Positions 17,060 through 25,695 of a DNA stretch of 64,000 nt are shown here, piece after piece (within the stretch, counting starts at the first letter, position 1; each line of letters begins with the position of its first letter). Origin of the DNA: Chromatiaceae bacterium (GTDB taxonomy: Bacteria > Pseudomonadota > Gammaproteobacteria > Chromatiales > Chromatiaceae); NCBI GenBank assembly GCA_016714645.1, contig JADKCI010000004.1, positions 787,501 to 851,500 of the forward strand, read 5' to 3'. The notes under the pieces are model-generated. The model worked only from the letters and a program-made list of their open reading frames with translations. It was not told the origin of the DNA and did not search any database. A program made the position numbers and the translations under genes.

Positions 17060-18063
17060 AATATCGACTTGTTGCGTTTGGCGCGGCCCTGGCGCTGGCA
17101 CCCCTGGTCGCCTCGGCGCACCACGGTGTCGCTGGCCTCGGTGCGGCCGGGCTCGAGGGGCCGGGTGCGCCCATCGAACAGTCGTCTTCGGCGACCCTAC
17201 CCAAGGGCAAGGTCTTCACCTACTTCAAGATGGATTACGCCAACTGGAAGACCTACACGCCCCCCCAGGACGACGAGGCCGAGTCCGCGACCTTCTGGAT
17301 GGCCGGCCTGGGCTACGGCGTGACACCTTGGCTGTCGCTGTATGCCTTTCTCCCCTATAACGAAAAGGTCAATGAGGACGGCTTCGCCAACACGTCCGGA
17401 TTTGCCGACGCCTCCGTGAACGCCACCCTCGGGTTCAAGTACGACAACGGCTTTCACCTGGTCCCGGAGAAGGAAAGCCTCGACGACCTGGAGGACTGGC
17501 ACTTCACCCTCTATGCGGGCGCGACCCTGCCGACCGGGAACCCCAATGTCCGCGACCCCGACGGCGACATCGACCCCGGCATGTCCACGGGCTTCGGTGA
17601 ACCGGCCTGGACCCTGGGGGCTACGGCCAGCAAGATGCTCAACGAGCGCACCACGCTCAACCTCGACATCTCCAACCTCTGGTTCCAGAGCCATAGCTAC
17701 CACGCCGACCCGGCCCACAACGACGAACCCTTCAGCGCCCGGTTCGGCGATGAATTCCGCTTCAATACCGCGCTCATCTACCGGATGTATATGAACCCGG
17801 AGCAGCGTCTGCGCTTCGACGGTCTGGTCGAACTCAACTATCTGTGCCTCGGGCGTGACAGCGAGGACGGCATTTCCGAGCTTGCCACCGGAGGCCAGAT
17901 GCTCTACGTGATGCCCGGGGTCCGCGCCTATTGGAACAACATGAGCTTCGCCCTGGGGGTGAAGCTACCGGCCTGGACCGACCTCAACGAGGAGCCGGAT
18001 CAGCAAGGCGGCGAGGGCAAAGAGAACTACCGGATCATCTTCTCCCTGTCGGCGCTCTTCTAG
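17056..18063 (+). CDS. Outer-membrane beta-barrel protein in the nickel operon
   Basis: About 335 residues from ATG 17056, which overlaps the nikL stop. A signal peptide (LVAFGAALALAPLVASAHHG) again leaves histidines at the mature end. The body has alternating beta strands with aromatic ends and closes with an aromatic residue (IIFSLSALF), typical of outer-membrane barrels. It resembles the transporter/MetA-pathway type porin family. Its place inside the nik operon suggests nickel passage across the outer membrane; that role is inferred, since no substrate residues can be read. Confidence 0.65.
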   Translation: MKYRLVAFGAALALAPLVASAHHGVAGLGAAGLEGPGAPIEQSSSATLPKGKVFTYFKMDYANWKTYTPPQDDEAESATFWMAGLGYGVTPWLSLYAFLPYNEKVNEDGFANTSGFADASVNATLGFKYDNGFHLVPEKESLDDLEDWHFTLYAGATLPTGNPNVRDPDGDIDPGMSTGFGEPAWTLGATASKMLNERTTLNLDISNLWFQSHSYHADPAHNDEPFSARFGDEFRFNTALIYRMYMNPEQRLRFDGLVELNYLCLGRDSEDGISELATGGQMLYVMPGVRAYWNNMSFALGVKLPAWTDLNEEPDQQGGEGKENYRIIFSLSALF

Positions 18064-18066
18064 GAC

Positions 18067-18711
18067 ATGCACGTCCCCGACGGCTTCCTGTCGCCCCAGA
18101 CCTACCTGCCGGCCTACGCCCTGGCCGCGGGCGCCTGGACCTACGCCGCCCGTCGCCTGCAACGGCGCCTCGACGAGACCCTGCTGCCACGCCTGGCAGT
18201 CCTCTCGGCCCTGGGCTTCGTGTTGATGTCGGTCATGCTGCCGTTGCCGGGCGGTACCTCGGTCCATGCCTCGGGGATCGGCATCCTCGCCGTCGTCTTC
18301 GGCCCCTGGATCAGCTTCGCGGCGGTGTCCCTGGTGCTGCTGTTACAGGCCCTGGTCTTCGGCGCCGGGGGCATCACGGTGCTGCCGGTCAATGCCCTGG
18401 CGATGGGCCTGGCGGGCTCGGCCATGGCTTGCCTCGGTTATCGTCTGCTCAGGCCGATGGGCGAGCGGGTGGGGCTGTTCGCTGCCGGTTGGCTGGCCAG
18501 CGTGGTGCCGGCCCTGCTCATCGCCCTGGTGCTGGGTGTGCAGCCGTCCATCGCCCATACCCCCGATGGACAACCCCTGTTCTTCCCCTTCGGCCTGGCG
18601 GTGACCCTGCCCGCCGTGGTCATCCCCCATGCCTTGCTCGGCATCGGCGAAGGGCTGCTGACCGTGCTGGTGGTCGGCTTCCTGCGACGGCGCACCGGCG
18701 CGGCCCCGTGA
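18067..18711 (+). CDS. nikM: ECF nickel transporter S component NikM (CbiM family)
   Basis: A 214-residue membrane protein beginning MHVPDGFLSP. In CbiM/NikM the free N-terminal Met-His segment coordinates the metal and His2 is required, so the start is fixed. About six to seven helices follow, including FGPWISFAAVSLVLLLQALV and the family segment GGITVLPVNALAMGLAG. It binds Ni2+ (Co2+ is possible by sequence alone) and works with NikQ and NikO. The NikR-like box and NikK/NikL support nickel. Confidence 0.92.
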   Translation: MHVPDGFLSPQTYLPAYALAAGAWTYAARRLQRRLDETLLPRLAVLSALGFVLMSVMLPLPGGTSVHASGIGILAVVFGPWISFAAVSLVLLLQALVFGAGGITVLPVNALAMGLAGSAMACLGYRLLRPMGERVGLFAAGWLASVVPALLIALVLGVQPSIAHTPDGQPLFFPFGLAVTLPAVVIPHALLGIGEGLLTVLVVGFLRRRTGAAP

Positions 18712-19268
18712 AGGACCGCCTTGGCTTCGCCGCCTACCTGGCGGCCGTCGTTGCCATCACCCTGATCCACGATGTCCTCTGGCTGGGCGCGGGGCTCCTG
18801 GTCGCGGTGCTGATCGCCGGGCGGCAAGCGCCGGCCCTGCTGCTTCGCACCCTGCTGCCGGTCCTGTTCTTCAACCTGGCCGTGAGCCTCGGGTACAGCG
18901 TGGCGGGTCTGCTCGGTGGCGAGGTTCGGTGGGGCTACCTGGCGCTCATGAATGTCCGGGTCATCCTGCTGACCTTTCTCACCTTCCTGATGGTCTCCCG
19001 GGTCGACCTCCTGCGCGCCTTGAACTTCTCGCCGACCCTGATCTACCTGATCGTCCTTGCCCTGAGCCAGATCATGACCTTCCGTCGCCTGCACCAGGAG
19101 TTTCGCCTCGCCGGGGAGAGCCGCCGGCTGCGACGAGCCTCCCTGCGCGAGGGCTACACCCAAGGCGCTGTGGTGGCGGTGCAGTTCTTTGACAAGGCGG
19201 AGCACGGCGCCGGCGAGATCGCCCTGGCCATGCGCTCGCGCGGCTTCTTCGGCCCGACCGCGGAATGA
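18708..19268 (+). CDS. nikQ: ECF transporter transmembrane component NikQ (CbiQ family)
   Basis: A 186-residue membrane protein from GTG 18708, overlapping the nikM stop. About five helices, then the coupling motifs of T components in the C-terminal cytoplasmic part (RRLRRASLREG and later ALAMRSRGFFGP, an A-R-G type motif that contacts the ATPase). Shorter than many CbiQ proteins (about 220-260) because the N-terminus is short. A longer open frame upstream (from 17931) overlaps nikM and the barrel gene and is not used. Confidence 0.88.
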   Translation: MKDRLGFAAYLAAVVAITLIHDVLWLGAGLLVAVLIAGRQAPALLLRTLLPVLFFNLAVSLGYSVAGLLGGEVRWGYLALMNVRVILLTFLTFLMVSRVDLLRALNFSPTLIYLIVLALSQIMTFRRLHQEFRLAGESRRLRRASLREGYTQGAVVAVQFFDKAEHGAGEIALAMRSRGFFGPTAE

Positions 19269-20143
19269 GCCCCGGAATAACCCCGGGCCCGTCTCAGACC
19301 GGGACCCAGGGCAGCCCCCCGGCGACGGATGCCGCCGGGGGCCCGCCGCCATCACCGGCCCCGGCCCTGCTGGAGGCCGAGGGCCTCAGCTTTCGTCTCG
19401 ATGGAACCCACGACCTGCTCCTGGACATCGACCTCACCCTGAGACCAGGGGACAAGGTCGTACTGCTCGGGGCCAACGGCACCGGCAAGAGCACCCTCCT
19501 GAGGCTGCTCAACGGGCTGCTGACGCCCTCCAGGGGTGAGGTCCGCTACGACGGACAACCCCTGACCCGCCAACATTTGCGCGAGCCGGGGTTCCACAGG
19601 CGCTTCCGCCGCGAGGTCGTCCTGCTATTCCAGAACCCGGACGCCATGCTTTTCAATCCGACGGTCGCCGACGAGATCGCCTTTGGACCGCGGCAGCTTG
19701 GACTGCCCGACCTGGAGGAGCGGGTCCGTCATTGGGCTGGCCTGCTCCGGCTCGAGGCGCTGCTCGGGCGCACCCCCTTCAGTCTGAGCGGTGGGGAGAA
19801 GCAGCGGGTCTGTCTGGCGGCCCTGCTCGCCCTAGAGCCGCGGGTGCTCCTGCTCGACGAGCCAACCGCCAACATGGACCCCCGCAGCACCGGCTGGCTC
19901 ATCGACTTCCTCGCCAACCTGCGGCAGACGGCGTTGGTGACCACCCACAACCTGAGCCTCGCCGATGAACTGGGCGAGCGCTGCCTGGTGCTCGGGGAGG
20001 ACCACCGCCTGATCTACGACGGCGAGATTGGCGCCTTTCTCCGGGACGGTGACGCGCTTCTGGCCGCAAACCTGGTCCATAGTCACCGCCACCGCCACGG
20101 GGAGAAGCTGCCCGCGCACTTCCACGTCCACGACTGGGACTGA
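19265..20143 (+). CDS. nikO: ECF transporter ATPase NikO (CbiO family)
   Basis: A 292-residue ABC ATPase. Walker A GANGTGKST is at about 69-77, signature LSGGEKQR at about 174-181, Walker B VLLLDEPTANMDP at about 193-205, and a switch His in TTHNL. A Pro/Gly-rich stretch of about 30 residues precedes the domain, and a His-rich tail (HSHRHRHGEKLPAHFHVH) ends it; such tails often bind nickel or cobalt. It powers uptake through NikM and NikQ. ATG overlaps the nikQ stop. Confidence 0.92.
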   Translation: MSPGITPGPSQTGTQGSPPATDAAGGPPPSPAPALLEAEGLSFRLDGTHDLLLDIDLTLRPGDKVVLLGANGTGKSTLLRLLNGLLTPSRGEVRYDGQPLTRQHLREPGFHRRFRREVVLLFQNPDAMLFNPTVADEIAFGPRQLGLPDLEERVRHWAGLLRLEALLGRTPFSLSGGEKQRVCLAALLALEPRVLLLDEPTANMDPRSTGWLIDFLANLRQTALVTTHNLSLADELGERCLVLGEDHRLIYDGEIGAFLRDGDALLAANLVHSHRHRHGEKLPAHFHVHDWD

Positions 20144-20225
20144 ACGGGATCAGACTTGCATCTGGCTCAGATCGACCTGACCGGCCCCGTCTGGCGGGGC
20201 CTGTTGCTGGCGTAACCATCCCCGG

Positions 20226-21020
20226 CTAAGGCAAATAGACGGTACGATAGCTCACCCTGCCGTCCTGGTACTCGTAGAGGCGAAAGGTACTTTGTCGCCC
20301 CCAGGAACCGGACACGGGGGGGGCCACGAAGAGGGGCACCTCGCCTATCCAGTGCAGCTCATCCTTGTGGTAATGGCCGGTGAAGACCCCCTTGACGTTA
20401 TGTCCAAGCACCAGTTTCTCCCAGCGCTGGCGGTTCTCCGCCGCCCAGCCGGGATAGATGACGTTACGAAAGTGACCACCCACGGGCGGGGTGTGCTGGA
20501 ATAGCAGTACCGGGCGGTTTCCCGCCTGCTTGAGGGCCTTCTCCAGCTCCGCCAGGGGGTCGTAGCCGCTGATGACGGGCCAATCCCGCGCCAGCGTCTC
20601 GACATAGAGGAAGATGGCCACCACCCCGCCAAATTCCTCGCTGCGTACCAGCGGCCCGAAGCGTTCCAGATAGACGGCGAGGGCCTTATCCGAGTCGGTC
20701 TTGTGCAGGTCATGGTTGCCAGGGACATAGAAGTGGGGCGCCTGCAGGCCTGCCATCACCTCCAGCGTCTGGTCCACCACCCCGGGGTCCAGGATGAGGT
20801 CGGCCAGGATGTCGCCCGTGTGAGCGACAAACTCCACCGGCACGGGGAGCTGATTGATCAGCTCGACCACCCGCCGGCCGCGCTCCAGGTTGTCATCGGC
20901 CCCGAAGTGGCTGTCGGTCATTTGCACGAAGTAGAAGTGATCCCCGGCGGCCCGGGCGGGGGCCGCCAGGACGCAGACCACCAGGAGGAGGCAGAGACGC
21001 AGGCTGGGGAGGAATCTCAT
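20226..21020 (-). CDS. Exported metallophosphoesterase
   Basis: About 264 residues with a signal peptide (LCLLLVVCVLAAPARA). The calcineurin-like metal motifs are present in order: QMTDSHFG (D-x-H), HTGDILAD (GD), VPGNHDLHK (GNHD), and FTGHYHKDELH (GHxH). It should hydrolyse a phosphoester in the periplasm with two metals; the substrate is unknown. ATG 21020 is preferred to ATG 21035 because GAGGTG lies seven bases upstream. It converges with nikO; 80 bp separate the stops. Confidence 0.85.
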   Translation of the reverse strand: MRFLPSLRLCLLLVVCVLAAPARAAGDHFYFVQMTDSHFGADDNLERGRRVVELINQLPVPVEFVAHTGDILADLILDPGVVDQTLEVMAGLQAPHFYVPGNHDLHKTDSDKALAVYLERFGPLVRSEEFGGVVAIFLYVETLARDWPVISGYDPLAELEKALKQAGNRPVLLFQHTPPVGGHFRNVIYPGWAAENRQRWEKLVLGHNVKGVFTGHYHKDELHWIGEVPLFVAPPVSGSWGRQSTFRLYEYQDGRVSYRTVYLP

Positions 21021-21209
21021 GGCGGGGCACCTCATGGCAAGGGCGACGAATGGTCAACGGGATACCCGGAAATGAGGGCGGGGCCGCGAACGGCAAGGCG
21101 GGCGGTCCGGGCGACCGCGGACCGGATCGGCAAAAACGCGGATTTCGCGCCCGCCAATTTGCTAAACTGCCACGTTGATTGTTAGCCAACCCGAAGCGCA
21201 GCCGTTGCA

Positions 21210-22349
21210 ATGAACCTGAATACCACGGAAGAGATCATCGAAGACCTGCGTCAGGGCAAGATGGTCGTCATCATGGATGACGAGGACCGGGAGAACGAGG
21301 GCGACCTGCTCCTGGCGGCGGACCGGGTGACACCGGAGGCGGTGAACTTCATGGCCCGGTATGGCCGGGGGCTCATCTGCCTGACCCTGACCAAGGAGCG
21401 CTGCGAGCGGCTGCGGCTGCCCCTCATGGTCCTGGATAATCAGGCCCCCCATTCCACCGCCTTCACCCTCTCGATCGAGGCGGCCAGCGGCGTCACCACC
21501 GGCATCTCGGCGGCGGATCGGGCGACGACTGTCCGCGCTGCGGTCGCCCCCGACGCCCAGCCCCGGGACCTGGTGCATCCCGGTCACATCTTCCCCCTCA
21601 TGGCGGAGCCCGGTGGCGTCCTGGTGCGCGCCGGTCATACCGAGGCGGGCTGCGACCTGGCGCGGCTGGCGGGTCTGGAGCCGGCGGCGGTCATCGTCGA
21701 GATCCTCAACGAGGATGGCGGCATGGCGCGGCGCCCGGACCTGGAGCGCTTCGCCGCCGCCCATGACCTCAAGATCGGCACCATCGCCGACCTGATTCAC
21801 TATCGCGTCAGCCATGAAAAGACGGTCAAGCGCGAGTGCGATTGCGAGCTGCCCACCGAGTTCGGCACCTTCCGCATCCTGGCCTATCGGGACAGCATCG
21901 ATAACGACCTGCACCTGGCCCTGGTGCGCGGCCATATCGCCCCCGAGCGTCCGGTCCTGGTGCGTGTCCATCTCCAGAATTCCCTCTGTGACCTCTTTGG
22001 TACCCAACACCCGGGATGTGGCTGGCCCCTGCGGGATGTGATGCGCCAGGTGGCCAAGGCGGGGGAGGGGGTCATCGTGGTACTGCGCAATCGCGACCGG
22101 GTCGAGGACCTGCTAGGGCGTTTCAAGGCCCTCGGGCCCGGCAGCCCGCTGGCGGAGGGGCTGGCCTCGCGTCGCCAGGATCGCTGCGAACTCCGGACCT
22201 ATGGCATCGGTGCCCAGATTCTGGCCGACATCGGGGTCCGCAAGATGCGCGTCATGAGCGCCCCACGGGCGATGCACGGCATCTCCGGCTTCGAGCTGGA
22301 AGTGGTCGAATACGTCGGTAGCGACAGCGCCTCGGGGTCCGCTGGGTGA
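21210..22349 (+). CDS. ribB: 3,4-dihydroxy-2-butanone-4-phosphate synthase with a degenerate RibA-like domain
   Basis: A 379-residue protein. Residues 1-200 form the RibB domain, with DDEDRENEGDLL (acidic Mg loop) and HTEAGCDLARLAG; it converts ribulose 5-phosphate to the four-carbon precursor of riboflavin. The C-terminal half resembles GTP cyclohydrolase II (FGTFRILAYRDSIDNDLHLA), but where the zinc cysteines should be (ECLTGD..RCDCG) it reads NSLCDLFGTQHPGCGWP. GTP cyclohydrolase activity is therefore unlikely. Many gammaproteobacterial RibB proteins carry such an inactive tail. It leads a block with ribH and nusB. Confidence 0.92.
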   Translation: MNLNTTEEIIEDLRQGKMVVIMDDEDRENEGDLLLAADRVTPEAVNFMARYGRGLICLTLTKERCERLRLPLMVLDNQAPHSTAFTLSIEAASGVTTGISAADRATTVRAAVAPDAQPRDLVHPGHIFPLMAEPGGVLVRAGHTEAGCDLARLAGLEPAAVIVEILNEDGGMARRPDLERFAAAHDLKIGTIADLIHYRVSHEKTVKRECDCELPTEFGTFRILAYRDSIDNDLHLALVRGHIAPERPVLVRVHLQNSLCDLFGTQHPGCGWPLRDVMRQVAKAGEGVIVVLRNRDRVEDLLGRFKALGPGSPLAEGLASRRQDRCELRTYGIGAQILADIGVRKMRVMSAPRAMHGISGFELEVVEYVGSDSASGSAG

Positions 22350-22482
22350 CTGATCCGGTCGTCAGGGGGCCGAATGATCAGGGGTCGGATACCCTTTCCC
22401 CTTGAGGTTTAGACTCGCGGTTGCCAGCTCCGATTTCTCAATCCTTACAGCCTTTAATCCGTAACACCCATCGGTACCGACC

Positions 22483-22950
22483 ATGATCAAGACCCTAGAG
22501 GGCGACCTGCGGGTTGCCAACACGCGCTTCTGCCTGCTGGTATCGCGCTTCAATGCCTTTGTCGTGGAGAGCCTGCTGGCGGGCGCCATCGACACCCTTA
22601 AGCGCCACGGTGCCGAGGAATCCGACCTGGTGGTGGTGCGCGTCCCCGGCGCCTTCGAAATGCCGGTGGCCGCCCAGCGCATCGCCGCCAAGGGTGGTTT
22701 CGATGCCATCGTCGCCCTTGGGGCCGTCATTCGTGGCGGCACGCCCCACTTCGACTATATCGCCGGCGAGTGCGTCAAGGGCCTGGCCCATGTCAGCCTC
22801 CAGTACGGCATTCCGGTGGCCTTCGGCGTCCTGACGGTGGATTCGATCGAGCAGGCCATTGAGCGGGCGGGCACCAAGGCGGGCAACAAGGGCGCCGAGG
22901 CGGCCATGTCCGCCATCGAGATGGTCAACGTGCTGCGCCAGCTCGACTGA
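22483..22950 (+). CDS. ribH: 6,7-dimethyl-8-ribityllumazine synthase
   Basis: A 155-residue enzyme that joins the RibB product to the pyrimidine from RibD, the next-to-last step of riboflavin synthesis. Family motifs: VSRFNAFVVESLLAGAIDTL, VRVPGAFEMPVAAQ, GAVIRGGTPHFDYIAGE and FGVLTVDSIEQAIERAGTKA; the catalytic His is in TPHFDY. It forms large cytoplasmic shells in other bacteria. nusB begins one base after its stop. Confidence 0.96.
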   Translation: MIKTLEGDLRVANTRFCLLVSRFNAFVVESLLAGAIDTLKRHGAEESDLVVVRVPGAFEMPVAAQRIAAKGGFDAIVALGAVIRGGTPHFDYIAGECVKGLAHVSLQYGIPVAFGVLTVDSIEQAIERAGTKAGNKGAEAAMSAIEMVNVLRQLD

Positions 22951-22951
22951 G

Positions 22952-23587
22952 ATGTCAGGACGCCGTAGCCAGGCGCGGCGCTATGCCGTGCTCGCCCTCT
23001 ATCAGTGGCAGATCACCGGCCTGGCGCCGGCCGATATTGTCCGTCATTTCTTTGATGACCCCGCCTGGATGCAGGTGGTTGCCGAGGGGCTGGGCCTCCA
23101 CCAGGGGGAACAGCAATCGGTGGCGGACGCCCTCTACGACATGGCCCTCTTTCAGGAGCTGGTGCGCGGCGTGCCCGAGCAGGTCGAGGACCTGGACCGC
23201 CAGCTCCAGACGGTCCTCGACCGGCCCTTGATCCAGGTCACCCCCGTGGATCTGGCCATCCTGCGGCTCGGGGTTTACGAGCTGGCCCACAGCCCCCGCA
23301 TCCCCTTCCGCGCCATCCTCAACGAGGCCGTGGAACTGGCCAAGGAATTTGGCAGCACCGATGATAGCCATCGCTACGTCAACGGCATCCTGGATCGACT
23401 GGCCCGCACCCTGAGGCCGGAGGAATTCACGGCCACTCCCGCCCCGGCGACCCCGCGGGCCTCCCGATCGGGGTCCGCACGGGCCTCCAGGCCCGCCAAG
23501 CCCACGGCCGCCGCGCCGCCGGAGGCGCCGGCGACTCTCGCTCCCGCAGAGCCCCCATCGGCGCCGGTCCCGGACGGCGACGCCTGA
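22952..23587 (+). CDS. nusB: Transcription antitermination protein NusB with long C-terminal tail
   Basis: About 211 residues. Residues 1-155 are a normal NusB fold (SQARRYAVLALYQWQITG start; ILRLGVYELAHSPRIPFRAI; DDSHRYVNGILDRLA), which binds BoxA RNA with NusE during rRNA antitermination. From about residue 160 a 50-residue Ala/Pro/Ser/Arg tail follows that is not part of the usual protein. The start ATG 22952 follows the ribH stop. ribH-nusB-thiL-pgpA is a common gammaproteobacterial order. Confidence 0.93.
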   Translation: MSGRRSQARRYAVLALYQWQITGLAPADIVRHFFDDPAWMQVVAEGLGLHQGEQQSVADALYDMALFQELVRGVPEQVEDLDRQLQTVLDRPLIQVTPVDLAILRLGVYELAHSPRIPFRAILNEAVELAKEFGSTDDSHRYVNGILDRLARTLRPEEFTATPAPATPRASRSGSARASRPAKPTAAAPPEAPATLAPAEPPSAPVPDGDA

Positions 23588-23594
23588 GGCGTCC

Positions 23595-24614
23595 TTGTCG
23601 GAATTCGCCCTCATCCGCACCCACTTCGCCCGGCTCGGGGCGGGGCGGGACGATGTCGTCCTGGGGGTTGGCGACGACTGCGCCCTGCTGCGGGTGCCAC
23701 CGGACCAGGAACTGGCGGTCAGCATCGACACCCTGGTGGCCGGCGTCCATTTCCTGGCCGATGTCGATCCCGAGGCCCTGGGCCACAAGTGCCTGGCGGT
23801 GGGCCTGAGCGATCTCGCCGCCATGGGGGCGGAACCGGCCTGGGCGACCCTGGCCCTGACCCTGCCTGGGGAGGACCCGGCCTGGCTCGGGGCCTTCGCC
23901 GCCGGTTTTGACGCCCTGGCCCGGGCGCATGGGGTGGCCCTCGTCGGTGGCGACACCACGCGCGGGCCTCTGAGCATCACGGTGCAGGTCCATGGCCTGG
24001 TGCCGGCAGGTCGGGCTATCCGCCGCTCCGGGGCCCGGCCCGGGGATCTGGTGTGCGTCAGCGGTACCCTGGGCGACGCCGGGCTGGCCCTACGCGGCCT
24101 GCTGGCGGGGGAGCCCGTGGCGGCCTTCCCCCGCGCCCGTCTGGAGCGGCCGACGCCGCGGCTGGCCCTGGGTCTCGCCCTGCGCGGCCTGGCGACGGCC
24201 ATGATCGACATCTCCGACGGCCTGCTGGCGGACCTAGGGCATATCCTGGAGGAGAGCGCCGCGCGGGAGGGCGCCCCGGGGCCCCAACCGCTCGGCGCCG
24301 AGATCCGCCTGGCCGACCTGCCCCTGTCACCGCCCCTGAGGGCCCATCTCGCCGGAACCCCGGACGACTGGGCCCTGCCCCTGGCCGCGGGCGACGACTA
24401 TGAACTCTGCTTCACCCTGCCCCCGGACCAGTTGGCCAGCCTCGCCGCCCTGTCCCGGCGACTGGACTGCCCCCTGACCCCCATCGGCCATATCCTGGCC
24501 GGGACCGGGGGGTACGCCGATCCGGGCCTGATCTGCCGCTGCCCAGATGGCGGCACCTGGACCCCCCCGCGGACGGGCTTCAATCACTTTCCGGACCCTG
24601 GCTTAGGTCCATGA
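23595..24614 (+). CDS. thiL: Thiamine-monophosphate kinase
   Basis: A 339-residue ATP-dependent kinase that makes thiamine pyrophosphate from thiamine monophosphate. It has GVGDDCALL, SIDTLVAGVHFLADVDPEAL, LVGGDTTRGPLSITV and MIDISDGLLADLGHIL, in the order of the PurM/ThiL fold. The start appears to be TTG 23595, 8 bp after nusB; no ATG fits the N-terminus (SEFALIRTHFA). Overlaps pgpA by 4 bp. Confidence 0.95.
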   Translation: MSEFALIRTHFARLGAGRDDVVLGVGDDCALLRVPPDQELAVSIDTLVAGVHFLADVDPEALGHKCLAVGLSDLAAMGAEPAWATLALTLPGEDPAWLGAFAAGFDALARAHGVALVGGDTTRGPLSITVQVHGLVPAGRAIRRSGARPGDLVCVSGTLGDAGLALRGLLAGEPVAAFPRARLERPTPRLALGLALRGLATAMIDISDGLLADLGHILEESAAREGAPGPQPLGAEIRLADLPLSPPLRAHLAGTPDDWALPLAAGDDYELCFTLPPDQLASLAALSRRLDCPLTPIGHILAGTGGYADPGLICRCPDGGTWTPPRTGFNHFPDPGLGP

Positions 24615-25099
24615 CCGCTCCCGCACCCATCAGACTCCGTTGGGACTGGCGCCGGCCCCACCACTGGATCGCCTTCGGCTTTGGCGCGGGTCTCTCGCCC
24701 CTGGCGCCCGGCACGGCCGGCACCCTCATCGCCATTCCCCTCTATCTGGTCCTCCAGGACCTGCCGCCCCTCGGTTACCTGCTGGTGCTGGCGATCCTGT
24801 TTCTGGTGGGCCTCTGGGCCTGCGACAAGACCGCCCGCGAACTCGGCGCCAGCGATCCCGGCGCCATCGTCTGGGACGAGATCCTCGGCTTTCTGGTCAC
24901 CATGGCCCTGGCCCCCCCGGGCTGGATCTGGATCCTGCTGGGCTTTATCCTCTTTCGCCTGTTCGATATCTTCAAGCCCTGGCCGATCGGCGCCCTGGAC
25001 CGGCGGATCAAGGGCGGCCTCGGCATCCTCCTGGACGACCTGGTCGCCGGCCTCATGGCCTGGGGTATCCTGCACCTGGTGCTGGCCTTAAGCCGCTAA
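24611..25099 (+). CDS. pgpA: Phosphatidylglycerophosphatase A
   Basis: A 162-residue inner-membrane phosphatase that removes phosphate from phosphatidylglycerophosphate. The family motifs FGAGLSPLAPGTAGTL and DPGAIVWDEILGF are present, followed by FRLFDIFKPWPI and DDLVAGL, with about three to four membrane helices. It starts inside the thiL stop (ATGA overlap). Confidence 0.94.
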   Translation: MTAPAPIRLRWDWRRPHHWIAFGFGAGLSPLAPGTAGTLIAIPLYLVLQDLPPLGYLLVLAILFLVGLWACDKTARELGASDPGAIVWDEILGFLVTMALAPPGWIWILLGFILFRLFDIFKPWPIGALDRRIKGGLGILLDDLVAGLMAWGILHLVLALSR

Positions 25100-25143
25100 C
25101 CCCAGCCCGGGGGTGACCATCCTTATCCTGGAGCCCTAACCTC

Positions 25144-25695
25144 ATGCCCATCCCGTCCCGATCCTCGACCGCCTACCCCCTGAATCGCCGGCGCTTCCTG
25201 GCCACCACTACGGGTCTGGCCCTGGCGGCCCTCTCCACGTCCGCCTGGGCGCTGGCCAAGGGTCTGACGCCCCTGGAGACACCCGCGCCCGCGCCAGCCT
25301 TGCGGCTGCAGGACCTGGGGGGTAAGACCATCGATCTCGCCCAATACCGGGGGCGCGTGGTGCTGGTCAATTTCTGGGCCACCTGGTGCCCGCCCTGCCG
25401 CAAGGAATTCCCCTCCCTAGGCCGGGTGCGCCAACTCTTTAAGCCCGAGGAATTCGAGGTCCTGGCCGTCAATGTGGACGAGGATCGGGAAACGGCCCTG
25501 GCCTTCGCGGGGGCCGCGGGCTTTCCAGTCCTGCTCGACACCAACTCGAAGGCCACCATGAGCTGGCCGCTCAAGGGCCTGCCCACCAGTTTTATTGTCG
25601 ATCCCCAGGGGCGCCTGGCCTTCAGCCTCGCCGGCGAACAGGAATTCGACGGCCCGGAGGTGGTGAAGGCGATCCGGGGCCTGCTGCAACCCTGA
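25144..25695 (+). CDS. TlpA-like exported thioredoxin
   Basis: A 183-residue protein. Residues 1-38 look like a signal peptide with an RRRFLA block, so Tat or Sec export is possible. The thioredoxin domain has WCPPC (Cys82 and Cys85) and the TlpA/ResA-type GLPTSFIVDPQGRL. Such proteins reduce disulphides in the periplasm, for example during cytochrome c maturation or as general reductants. No cytochrome genes are nearby, so the partner is unknown. Confidence 0.88.
   Translation: MPIPSRSSTAYPLNRRRFLATTTGLALAALSTSAWALAKGLTPLETPAPAPALRLQDLGGKTIDLAQYRGRVVLVNFWATWCPPCRKEFPSLGRVRQLFKPEEFEVLAVNVDEDRETALAFAGAAGFPVLLDTNSKATMSWPLKGLPTSFIVDPQGRLAFSLAGEQEFDGPEVVKAIRGLLQP

Noticed and set aside
17931..18707. 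Upstream extension of the nikQ frame by 259 codons
   Set aside because: It overlaps the barrel gene and all of nikM in another frame; GTG 18708 fits the operon overlap pattern and the CbiQ N-terminus.
21036..21209. FMN riboswitch before ribB
   Set aside because: The gap lacks the conserved FMN element blocks, and the gene starts soon after a short leader.
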